From Herbaspirillum sp. 3R11 (lineage in GTDB: Bacteria; Pseudomonadota; Gammaproteobacteria; Burkholderiales; Burkholderiaceae_D): DNA of 64,000 nt. The stretch is taken from contig NZ_SPNJ01000001.1 of the NCBI RefSeq assembly GCF_004563925.1, forward strand, positions 1,054,001 to 1,118,000, given 5' to 3'. Positions within the stretch are counted from its first letter, which is position 1, and the number at the start of each line of letters is the position of its first letter. Shown here piece by piece: positions 57,253 to 64,000 of this stretch. The notes under the pieces were generated by a model. That model ran no database searches and was not told where the DNA came from. It saw only the letters and a program-made list of their open reading frames with translations. The position numbers were made by a program, and so were the translations under genes.

Positions 57253-57972
57253 TCAGTTTGAAGACTTTCTCGCCAATTGGTGCCGTTGCACGGTAAAAAT
57301 AATCGTCGCCCACAGGGCGAACCAGGCCAATCCTTCCAGCATCGCGGCCAGCACGTCGCTGAAGAAGTGCGCGCCCAGGTAGAGTCGGCTTAGTGCGGCA
57401 AGGATCGTGAGTGTTATTGCAATGACAATAATCAACGGCCGTCGCCCATGATTGCCCGGCAAGCTCGCCAGCCATGCCGCCAGCACGCAGTAGAACAAGG
57501 TCGCGCCGATGGTATGGCCGCTCGGGAAGCTGAAGCTGTCCAGTACCAGAATGGGTTGCTCGAAATGCGGACGCACACGCTGGAACTGGAATTTCAGCCA
57601 ATAGTTGAACAGCATCCCGCCCGGCACCGTGACCGCCAGCGTCAACAACCACGCACTCGCTCGCGGCCGTTGTCGCCAAAGGAAAAATGCCAGCACCGCG
57701 CTCATCGCCAATATGCCGACGGTGCCGTGCAGATGGGTGTAGGCCAGCACCGCTTGTGTGAGTCCGGCGGTGGCGTGCGCATGCAGCCAGTCGGCGATGT
57801 GCTGGTCGAGATCTACCAGCGCGCCCGGCGAGAGCGCGTGCGCCGCCACCAAGGCAAACAGCGAGCAGGCGCTCAGTACAGCCAGGATGCCGGTGGTGAG
57901 CGGCAGACCGAGATGATGGTCACGCGCGAGTCGTGCGCGCAAGAAGGAAGCAGGTCGAGTTTGTTGCGTCAT
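57253..57972 (-). CDS. PAP2-family phosphatase (membrane)
   Basis: The 239-residue membrane protein has the three acid-phosphatase motifs: KFQFQRVRP (K-x6-RP), FPSGHT and SRLYLGAHFFSDV. Five to six helices surround them. PAP2 proteins dephosphorylate phosphatidate or undecaprenyl pyrophosphate at the periplasmic face. With the lipid kinase and the phosphoesterase downstream on the same strand, it forms a plausible lipid-phosphate cluster. Confidence 0.92.
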   Translation of the reverse strand: MTQQTRPASFLRARLARDHHLGLPLTTGILAVLSACSLFALVAAHALSPGALVDLDQHIADWLHAHATAGLTQAVLAYTHLHGTVGILAMSAVLAFFLWRQRPRASAWLLTLAVTVPGGMLFNYWLKFQFQRVRPHFEQPILVLDSFSFPSGHTIGATLFYCVLAAWLASLPGNHGRRPLIIVIAITLTILAALSRLYLGAHFFSDVLAAMLEGLAWFALWATIIFTVQRHQLARKSSN

Positions 57973-58003
57973 ACGGATTACAGTGGTTGATTCGCTCAGT
58001 GCT

Positions 58004-58771
58004 TCAGGCGCAGGGATCCGCGCCCAGCGCGATCGAACGCAGCGCCGGAAGGTTGAGCAGGTCCAGATCGCGATGATTGACGTCGATCACGCCGTTTTTC
58101 TTCAGGTTGGACAGCAGGCGGCTGACGCTCTCGACCGCAAGGCCGAGGTAGTTGCCGATTTCCTCGCGCGTCATGCGCAGTTGAAACCGGCTTGCCGAGT
58201 AGCCGCGCGTGGCGTAGCGCGTGGACAGGTTGACCAGGAAGGCCGCCAGCTTTTGCTGTGCGCTCATGCTGTTGAGCGTGAGCATGACGCCTTGCTCGCG
58301 CGAGATTTCCTTGCTCATGATGCGATGGAACTGACGCAGCAGCACCGGCATGTGCTGGAACAATTCTTCCAGTTGGCTGAAGGGGATTTCGCAAACCTCG
58401 CTGTCTTCCAGCGCGACCGCTTCGCACTGATGGCGGCCGGTGCCGATGGCGTCCATGCCGAGCAGTTCGCCGGCCATCTGGAAACCGGTGATCTGCTGCG
58501 TGCCGTTGCTGTTGACCTGGTAGGTCTTGAAATGGCCGAGCCGGATCGCGTACAGCATGTCGAACGCATCGCCCATGCGATACAGGCTCTGGTCGCGCTT
58601 GATGCGGCGGCGGCGGCCGATGATCTGGTCCAGGCGCAGCATGTCGGCTTCATCCAGTCCCATGGGCAGGCACAGCTGATGCAGGCTGCAGGAAGCGCAA
58701 CCGGCTTTCAGTACTTGCAGGACAGGCGGGGGAGATGTAGATGAATCGGCAGCGTTGGTGGGCAGAGACAT
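58004..58771 (-). CDS. fnr: FNR-type oxygen-sensing transcription regulator
   Basis: The 255-residue Crp/Fnr protein has the 4Fe-4S cysteine pattern C25-x2-C28-x5-C34 and a fourth cysteine C117, as in E. coli FNR. A cyclic-nucleotide-like domain spans about 40-160. The helix-turn-helix reads MTREEIGNYLGLAVESVSRL, and its E-SR contacts are those recognising TTGAT-N4-ATCAA. It should activate genes for low-oxygen growth. No cognate site was found in the nearby spacers. Confidence 0.93.
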   Translation of the reverse strand: MSLPTNAADSSTSPPPVLQVLKAGCASCSLHQLCLPMGLDEADMLRLDQIIGRRRRIKRDQSLYRMGDAFDMLYAIRLGHFKTYQVNSNGTQQITGFQMAGELLGMDAIGTGRHQCEAVALEDSEVCEIPFSQLEELFQHMPVLLRQFHRIMSKEISREQGVMLTLNSMSAQQKLAAFLVNLSTRYATRGYSASRFQLRMTREEIGNYLGLAVESVSRLLSNLKKNGVIDVNHRDLDLLNLPALRSIALGADPCA

Positions 58772-58846
58772 AGGTGAAACGGATTCCTTTTTCTGTGCGA
58801 CGGCGATGGTATTCGCCGTTGCAGAAGTAAGCGTAATGCACGGAGT

Positions 58847-59377
58847 TTACTTGATTAGCTTCAGCACCTCCCGAAACAGCGGATGACGGCTGTCGCGCAG
58901 CCATTCGAAGGCCACCATTTCCAGCGTCACCAGACAGGCGCCGGCCTGCGCCAGCCGTGTGAAAGCGGCATCGCGGTCGGAGGTCTTGCGCGAGCCGGTG
59001 GCGTCGGTCACGACCCACACGCGATAGCCGTTTTGCAGCAGCGTCATGGCGGTCTGCAGCATGCAGACGTGGGCTTCGCAGCCGCTGATGACGACTTCCT
59101 TGCAGGCCGGCAGGAAGGTCGCCGGCAGGCCGTCGACGCAGGCGTCGAAATGCGTCTTGGCGAGCGTGCGATCGCACAGGCGTTTTACGTCGGGATGATT
59201 GGGGCCGAGCTTTTCGGGCGTCTGTTCGGTCGCGATCACAGGCAGTCCGAGCAGGCTGGCGATGGTGGCGAGACGGACGTTTTGCGCCAGTACGTTGGCG
59301 CCGTCGTGAATGGCCGGCATCAGTTTTTCCTGCACGTCGATGATCAGCAGGGCGGATTCGTTGGCGTTCATCAGCAT
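58847..59377 (-). CDS. Isochorismatase-family cysteine hydrolase
   Basis: The 176-residue protein starts MLMNANESALLIIDVQEKLM and shows the catalytic triad D14 (LIIDVQ), K74 (TLAKTHFDA) and C105 (GCEAHVCMLQTA). It resembles YcaC-type hydrolases of unknown substrate. It is the next gene upstream of fnr on the same strand but with its own spacer of 75 bases. Confidence 0.9.
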   Translation of the reverse strand: MLMNANESALLIIDVQEKLMPAIHDGANVLAQNVRLATIASLLGLPVIATEQTPEKLGPNHPDVKRLCDRTLAKTHFDACVDGLPATFLPACKEVVISGCEAHVCMLQTAMTLLQNGYRVWVVTDATGSRKTSDRDAAFTRLAQAGACLVTLEMVAFEWLRDSRHPLFREVLKLIK

Positions 59378-59496
59378 ATGTCTCTCCCTCTATGCATCGC
59401 GACATCGCGATGGCAGGAATTGAATGTTTTGTGTCATTGACCCCAATGCGCACGGATTCGACAATTTGACCATCGTCATTGTTCTGAAGGAAGTCC

Positions 59497-60783
59497 GTGA
59501 GCTTGTCAAAATTGCATCAACAAGAGGATCTTGGCCGGGCTTCCTTACCCGGTTCTCATGATTCAGGGTATCGCAACGCCCGCATCCTGGCTATATGCCA
59601 GGGGTTGTTCACCTGCGCCATTTCGATCGACCTGACGCTGACTGCGCTGACCGGCTATCAGCTGGCGCCGGACAAGTCATTGGCGACGCTGCCGTTCGCC
59701 CTGATCACCGTGGCCGGGGCGGTGGTGACCTGGTTTGCGGCTTTCCTGATCCAGCGGCTGGGACGGCGTCTGAGCTTTGCACTGGGCGCGCTGGCCGGCG
59801 CGATCGGTGGGGCGATTTCGGTGTGGTCGGTGTTCCACGGACATTTCTGGAGCTTCTGTATCGGCACCGCCGCCGTCGGCGTGTTCCAGGCCTTCGCCCA
59901 GTATTACCGGCTGGCGGCGGCCGACGCGGTGAGCGCCGAATTCAAGAGCCGCGCGATTTCGACCGTGCTGACCGGCGGCGTGATTGCCGCCGTGCTGGGC
60001 CCGGCGCTGGCTTCATGGAGCAAGGACTTGTTCCCCACCGCCTTGTTCTCCGGCGCCTACCTGATGGTGGCGTTGCTGAGTCTGTTGTCGATGATCGTCT
60101 TGCTGGCGTTCTACCGCGATACCGAAGCGGCCGCTGCCGTGCAGGTTGCTGCGGAACCGGAGTTGCCGGCGCGCGCCACCTCCGAGATTGCACGTCAGCC
60201 GGTGTTCGTCGCTGCGCTGGCCAACAACGTGGTCGGCTCGATGGTGATGATGTTCATCATGACTGCGGCACCGCTGGCGGCGGTGGCCTGCCATCACGGC
60301 ATCGACGACGGCGCCAATATCATCCAGTGGCACCTGGTCGGCATGTATGCGCCGTCCTTCTTTGCCGGCGCGCTGATCAAGCGCTTCGGGCTTGGCCCGA
60401 TCGTGCTGGCAGGCGTGGCGCTCAACCTGGCATGCGCGCTGATCGCGATGGCGTCGACCAGCCTGCCGGCGTTCTACGTGGCTTTGCTGTGCCTGGGCGT
60501 GGGCTGGAATTTCATGTTCGTCGGCGGCACCACCTTGCTGGCGCAGTCGTACCGGCCCAGCGAGCGGGCGCGGGCGCAGGGATTGTCGGAATTTTTGCGC
60601 TATGCTGCTACGGCGCTGGCAACGCTGGCCGCCGGGCCCTTGCTGGAACACTACGGCTGGTCGGCGCTCAACCTGGCGATCCTGCCCTTGCTGCTGATCT
60701 GCGCGGTCGTCAGCGTGTGGTGGATGCTGGCGAATGCCGCCGCAGCCAGGAATACCGCCGCAAATACTGCAGCGGCAAGCTGA
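59497..60783 (+). CDS. MFS transporter
   Basis: The 428-residue membrane protein has twelve predicted helices and the MFS loop QRLGRRLSFALGA after helix 2. It starts with GTG at 59497, preceded by GAAGGAAG, a good ribosome site. The second half begins near ARQPVFVAALANNVVGSMVM. The substrate is unknown. A GlxA-type regulator follows 24 bases later, so the pair may be one operon. Confidence 0.87.
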   Translation: MSLSKLHQQEDLGRASLPGSHDSGYRNARILAICQGLFTCAISIDLTLTALTGYQLAPDKSLATLPFALITVAGAVVTWFAAFLIQRLGRRLSFALGALAGAIGGAISVWSVFHGHFWSFCIGTAAVGVFQAFAQYYRLAAADAVSAEFKSRAISTVLTGGVIAAVLGPALASWSKDLFPTALFSGAYLMVALLSLLSMIVLLAFYRDTEAAAAVQVAAEPELPARATSEIARQPVFVAALANNVVGSMVMMFIMTAAPLAAVACHHGIDDGANIIQWHLVGMYAPSFFAGALIKRFGLGPIVLAGVALNLACALIAMASTSLPAFYVALLCLGVGWNFMFVGGTTLLAQSYRPSERARAQGLSEFLRYAATALATLAAGPLLEHYGWSALNLAILPLLLICAVVSVWWMLANAAAARNTAANTAAAS

Positions 60784-60807
60784 ACCCCTAAGAGGACAAG
60801 ACCATCC

Positions 60808-61800
60808 ATGAAGCCCCGCAATCCCTTGCGCATCGCCTTGCTGGCCTATCCGGGCATGAACCTGATCGACCTCAGCGGGCCTTTGCAAACCTTCGTGAGC
60901 GCGGGGCGGGTGGCGGCGTCGGCGGGCGTGAGCGATCCGCGTCCCCTGTATGAAGTGCGGGTGCTGTCGTCGCGCGGCGGCGCCCTGATGACCGGCGCCG
61001 GGCTGAGCGTGGAGACCGAAGCGCTGGAGGCGCTCGATCAGCTCGACATCGATACCATCATTGCGCCGGGCGGCAGCGTCGGTGAACGCTTCGACGCCGA
61101 TCCGGCGCTGGTGGCGTGGATCAAACAGCATGCAGGGCGTACACGGCGGGTGTGTTCGGTCTGCTCCGGCGCCTTTTTGCTGGCGGAGGCAGGGCTGCTG
61201 GACGGCAAGCGCGTGACCACGCATTGGGACTGGGCGCTGCGCTTGCAGCAGCAATTCCCTGCGATTGAAGTCGATCCCGAACCGATCTTCATCCGTCAGG
61301 GTGACATCTGGACCTCGGCCGGCGTGACGGCCGGGATAGACATGACCCTGGCCCTGGTGGAACAGGATTACGGCCACAAGGTGGCGATTGCGACCGCGCG
61401 GCAACTGGTGATGTTCATCAAACGGCCGGGCGGGCAGTCGCAGTTCAGCGTGCCGCTGGTGTCGCAGTCTTCGGAAAACGCCCGTTTCGCCGAGCTGCAC
61501 GCCTGGATCGCCTCCAATCTCAAGCACGACCTGCGCGTGGAAAACCTCGCCAGTCGCGTCAACATGAGCCCGCGCACCTTCGCCCGCACCTATGTCGCCG
61601 AACAGGGCCGCACGCCGGCCAAGACGGTCGAAGCGATGCGCCTGGAAGCCGCCTGCCGCGCGCTGGAGGAAACCGATCTGCCCCTCAAGAGCATCGCCAC
61701 CGAAACCGGCCACGGCGAAGAGCAGAACCTGCGGCGCGTATTCCAGCGCCAGCTCGGCGTGAGTCCGGCGCAATACCGCAGCCGATTCTCTGCTCACTAA
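60808..61800 (+). CDS. GlxA-family AraC regulator (DJ-1/PfpI-like sensor plus AraC HTH)
   Basis: The 330-residue protein has an N-terminal DJ-1/PfpI-like domain (RIALLAYPGMNLIDLSGPLQ, CSVCSGAFLLAEAGLLDGKR). A C-terminal AraC domain begins near LHAWIASNLKHDLRVENLAS, with SRVNMSPRTFARTYVAEQGR and the final GHGEEQNLRRVFQRQLGVSP. Members sense amine or amide metabolites. It likely regulates the MFS gene in front of it. Confidence 0.9.
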   Translation: MKPRNPLRIALLAYPGMNLIDLSGPLQTFVSAGRVAASAGVSDPRPLYEVRVLSSRGGALMTGAGLSVETEALEALDQLDIDTIIAPGGSVGERFDADPALVAWIKQHAGRTRRVCSVCSGAFLLAEAGLLDGKRVTTHWDWALRLQQQFPAIEVDPEPIFIRQGDIWTSAGVTAGIDMTLALVEQDYGHKVAIATARQLVMFIKRPGGQSQFSVPLVSQSSENARFAELHAWIASNLKHDLRVENLASRVNMSPRTFARTYVAEQGRTPAKTVEAMRLEAACRALEETDLPLKSIATETGHGEEQNLRRVFQRQLGVSPAQYRSRFSAH

Positions 61801-61834
61801 GTCACGCACTGAGCAGCGCACCGAGAATAAACCA

Positions 61835-62758
61835 TCAGGAAATGACGCTGATCCCATCCAGCGTCTTCAACCCCGCCAGCGAATCCAGCCACCACGACAA
61901 CGCCGGCCCCGCGCGATAGTCGGGCCGGTACACGCACTGGATCGGCAAGGCCATGCCTTCGGGCGAATGCTGCGAGGTCAGTATGCGCACCAGCTTGCCC
62001 GACTTCAGGTCATCCTTGACCACGTGCTCCGGCATATAACCCCAGCCCATTGCCGCGCGCAGCAGTGCGTGCTTGGTGCCGAGGTCGCTCATGCGCCATG
62101 ACAGCCGGGAGTGCACCGAGAAATCCTGGCGCGCCGTCAATTCGCTGCGATCGCTGAGGACCAGTTGCGTCTGCTGCGCCAGCAGCTTGTCCGGAATCCT
62201 GCCCTTGATCGCCGCCAGAGGATGCTGCGGTGACACCACGCCGACCACCATCACGCTGGGCAAGGTCACGCGCAGCAGATTGGGCGGCGTGGTTGGCAGC
62301 GTGCCGAGGATGCCGAGCATGGCGCGACCATCGATCACGCGCTCGGCCACTGCGCCCAGCGCTTCCACCTCCAGCCGCACCGTCACCGCAGGGAAGGCAT
62401 CGCGAAAGCGCCGTAGCAGGTCAACCAGGCAATCGGTAGGGAAGAATACGTCCACCGCCAGCGCCACTTCCAGTTCCTGTCCCTGTGAAAACGCGCTGGC
62501 ACGCACCTGCAGCGAATCGACCTGATCCAATACCTGGCGCGCATCGCGCAGCAGCGCTTCGCCGGCGTCGGTCAGTTGCGGGCGGTAGCCGCTGCGGTCG
62601 AACAGGGCGACGTTGAGCTGGCTTTCCAGCGTGCCGATGGCGTAGCTGACCGCCGATTGGGCGCGAGCCAGGACACGGGCGGCAGCCAGGAAGCTGCCGC
62701 TGTCGGCCACCTGGACGAACACCCGCAGCTGGTCGAGGGAAAAGCGTTCTATGTTCAT
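61835..62758 (-). CDS. LysR-family transcriptional regulator
   Basis: The 307-residue protein begins MNIERFSLDQLRVFVQVADS with a LysR helix-turn-helix (FLAAARVLARAQSAVSYAIG) and a standard effector domain. It is divergent from doxX, with strong palindromes in between. That is the common arrangement in which such a regulator controls a DoxX-pirin pair under oxidative or electrophile stress. Confidence 0.92.
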   Translation of the reverse strand: MNIERFSLDQLRVFVQVADSGSFLAAARVLARAQSAVSYAIGTLESQLNVALFDRSGYRPQLTDAGEALLRDARQVLDQVDSLQVRASAFSQGQELEVALAVDVFFPTDCLVDLLRRFRDAFPAVTVRLEVEALGAVAERVIDGRAMLGILGTLPTTPPNLLRVTLPSVMVVGVVSPQHPLAAIKGRIPDKLLAQQTQLVLSDRSELTARQDFSVHSRLSWRMSDLGTKHALLRAAMGWGYMPEHVVKDDLKSGKLVRILTSQHSPEGMALPIQCVYRPDYRAGPALSWWLDSLAGLKTLDGISVIS

Positions 62759-62766
62759 GTCGGCAA

Positions 62767-62789
62767 CACTATCTAATAATTAGATAGTG
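62767..62789. promoter_or_regulatory. Palindromic operator next to the LysR start
   Basis: CACTATCTAA-TAA-TTAGATAGTG is a perfect inverted repeat with ten-base arms, eight bases upstream of the LysR start codon. It has the T-N11-A core of LysR sites. Binding would cover the regulator's own leader. Confidence 0.65.
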
Positions 62790-62825
62790 ATTATAGAAAA
62801 ATAATCAATTTCTTGTTGTGATTAT
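62788..62825. promoter_or_regulatory. Second palindrome and repeat in the LysR-doxX spacer
   Basis: TGATTAT-AGAAAA-ATAATCA at 62788-62807 is a second perfect inverted repeat overlapping the first. A third TGATTAT stands alone at 62819-62825. The cluster suggests regulation of doxX as well. Confidence 0.5.
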
Positions 62826-62932
62826 TCGCATTATTCTGATCGTGCTTTCTGAAACATCAGTACTCAGCTACAGATCAGATCCACAAATCCAACATTCACA
62901 ACATTCATTTATTCATTCGAGGGAGTTTCATC

Positions 62933-63316
62933 ATGATCATTTCCAAATCCGCTTTCACCGTCGGCCGCGTCCTGCTGGCATCGCTGTTCGTCATTTCCGG
63001 CATCTTCAAGATCATTGGTTTTTCCGGCACCGTCGGTTACATGGGCAGCCTCGGCATCCCCGTCCCGACCGTCGCCGTGATCGTCACGATCCTGGTCGAA
63101 GTCGGCGCCGGCCTGCTGTTGCTGACAGGCAGCCGTTTTGCTCGTCCTGCCGCTTTGCTGATCGCCATCTTCACCGTCGGCGCGACACTGGCCGCACACC
63201 GTTTCTGGGCTGTCGACGCTGCCGCCATGCAAGGCCAACTGACGAATTTCCTGAAGAACGTGTCCATCATCGGCGGCCTGCTGATCGTCTGGTCGGTGAA
63301 GCCTGCCGACGAATGA
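62933..63316 (+). CDS. DoxX family membrane protein
   Basis: The 127-residue protein has four membrane helices and starts MIISKSAFTVGRVLLASLFV after GAGGGAGTTTCATC. The motifs FVISGIFKIIGFSGTVGYM and ILVEVGAGLLLLTG are typical of DoxX. Members are linked to redox stress and thiol metabolism. A pirin gene follows 137 bases downstream, and a LysR gene is divergent. Confidence 0.9.
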   Translation: MIISKSAFTVGRVLLASLFVISGIFKIIGFSGTVGYMGSLGIPVPTVAVIVTILVEVGAGLLLLTGSRFARPAALLIAIFTVGATLAAHRFWAVDAAAMQGQLTNFLKNVSIIGGLLIVWSVKPADE

Positions 63317-63453
63317 GCTGACAGGAGCTGATAGGAGCTGAAATAAGCTGATACAGCTGCATCGTTGATAAAACTGCAATAGCAACAATCTGGTAACAAG
63401 GTGACGGCGGCACATCCGCTGCCGTCACCTCCGCACCTCACAGGAGAAACACC

Positions 63454-64000
63454 ATGAGCACCACTTTTACCCGCCAGCTGGAACGGCTGGTCAACGGCAT
63501 CCCGACCCAGGATGGCGCCGGTGTCAGCCTTACCCGTGTGCTGACGCATGATCTGCAACGCCGCCTGGATCCTTTCCTGATGCTGGACGCATTTCATTCG
63601 GACAAACCCGACGAATACCTGGCCGGTTTCCCCGACCATCCGCATCGCGGCTTTGAAACCGTGACCTACATGCTGCAAGGGCGCATGCGCCATCGCGACA
63701 ACGCCGGCAACGAAGGCCTGCTGGAACCGGGCGGCATGCAATGGATGACCGCCGGCCGCGGTCTGGTGCACTCGGAATTGCCGGAGCAGGAAGACGGCCT
63801 CATGAGCGGCTTCCAGCTGTGGGTGAACCTGGCCGGACGCGACAAGATGACCACGCCGGGCTACAGCGATATCCCGTCGGCGCAGATTCCCGAAGTGACG
63901 CCGCAGGATGGCGTGCAGGTGCGCGTGCTGGCCGGCGAAGCATTCGGCGTCAAGGGTGCGGTGGAACGTCCGACCACGGCGCCGCTGTATCTGGACCTGC
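63454..64000 (+). CDS. Pirin family protein (partial, runs off the window)
   Basis: The frame starts MSTTFTRQLERLVNGIPTQD after AGGAGAAACACC and is open to the window edge (182 residues seen). The metal-site cupin motif HPHRGFETVTYMLQGRMRHR and GGMQWMTAGRGLVHSE identify pirin; the His and Glu ligands are intact. Bacterial pirins of this type can act as quercetinases. It probably shares its transcript with doxX. Confidence 0.92.
   Translation, partial: MSTTFTRQLERLVNGIPTQDGAGVSLTRVLTHDLQRRLDPFLMLDAFHSDKPDEYLAGFPDHPHRGFETVTYMLQGRMRHRDNAGNEGLLEPGGMQWMTAGRGLVHSELPEQEDGLMSGFQLWVNLAGRDKMTTPGYSDIPSAQIPEVTPQDGVQVRVLAGEAFGVKGAVERPTTAPLYLDL

Noticed and set aside
58772-59496. FNR box near the fnr, hydrolase and MFS genes
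   Set aside because: Only partial TTGA-type half-sites were seen; none has the matching half at the right distance.
60013-61857. 614-codon frame antisense to the MFS and GlxA-type genes
   Set aside because: No motif or start signal; both sense genes are well supported.

Overview
The window is a GC-rich, gene-dense bacterial chromosome segment with short spacers and many ATGA overlaps. It holds typical betaproteobacterial families: a CobN/ChlID cobaltochelatase, a lysine/alanine-rich histone-H1-like protein, an FNR-type regulator and a GntR/MocR-GNAT pair. The protein set looks most like the Burkholderiales family Oxalobacteraceae (Herbaspirillum or a relative). That placement is an inference from family resemblance, not from a marker gene. 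I saw no rRNA, tRNA, CRISPR array, insertion sequence or prophage gene.

1-22 kb is mostly single genes and short operons. It contains the start of an iorA-type 2Fe-2S subunit with a LysR regulator, two small orphan proteins, a membrane diguanylate cyclase, a 2-hydroxyacid dehydrogenase, a hotdog thioesterase, lrgAB, a TauE-type exporter, a MocR regulator facing a GNAT acetyltransferase, and an EamA transporter. These are followed by an alpha/beta hydrolase, a LysR gene, an AlaC-type aminotransferase, a CopD-like membrane protein, a MOSC protein, an amino-acid-type binding protein, the H1-like protein, a carboxypeptidase-hydrolase pair and galU. Three convergent pairs here end on a shared TTAA.

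22-30.5 kb looks like a stress and envelope neighbourhood. It has a GlsB/YeaQ membrane protein, several short low-complexity or disordered proteins, pgm, an NhaP-type antiporter with an unclear start codon, a chemoreceptor and two proline-rich peptides. Two of the small genes share an upstream sequence element.

30.5-53.8 kb is the main feature: a sigma70-like promoter and a cobalamin riboswitch, followed by twenty co-directional, mostly overlapping genes for cobalt uptake and adenosylcobalamin synthesis. They are cbtB, cbtA, a thioredoxin-like 2Fe-2S ferredoxin, cobN, a ChlI-ChlD fusion, cbiE, a cbiX-cbiC fusion, cbiD, cobI/cbiL, cobM, cbiG, a cobJ-cobK fusion, cobW, cobO, cobB, bluB, cobU, cbiB, cobC and cobQ. 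The set mixes markers of early cobalt insertion (CbiX, CbiD, CbiG) with a late-insertion chelatase (CobN) and oxygen-dependent BluB. CobN carries a 37-residue loop with 20 histidines. CobW has no cysteine at all and lacks the family's GCxCC motif. CbiT, CobS, CobT and a uroporphyrinogen methyltransferase are not in the window.

53.9-64 kb returns to housekeeping and accessory genes: a lipoprotein esterase, a small secreted protein with an internal repeat, a phosphoesterase-lipid kinase pair, a PAP2 phosphatase, an FNR homologue, an isochorismatase-family hydrolase, an MFS transporter with a GxlA-type (GlxA) AraC regulator, a LysR gene facing doxX across a palindrome-rich spacer, and the start of a pirin gene.
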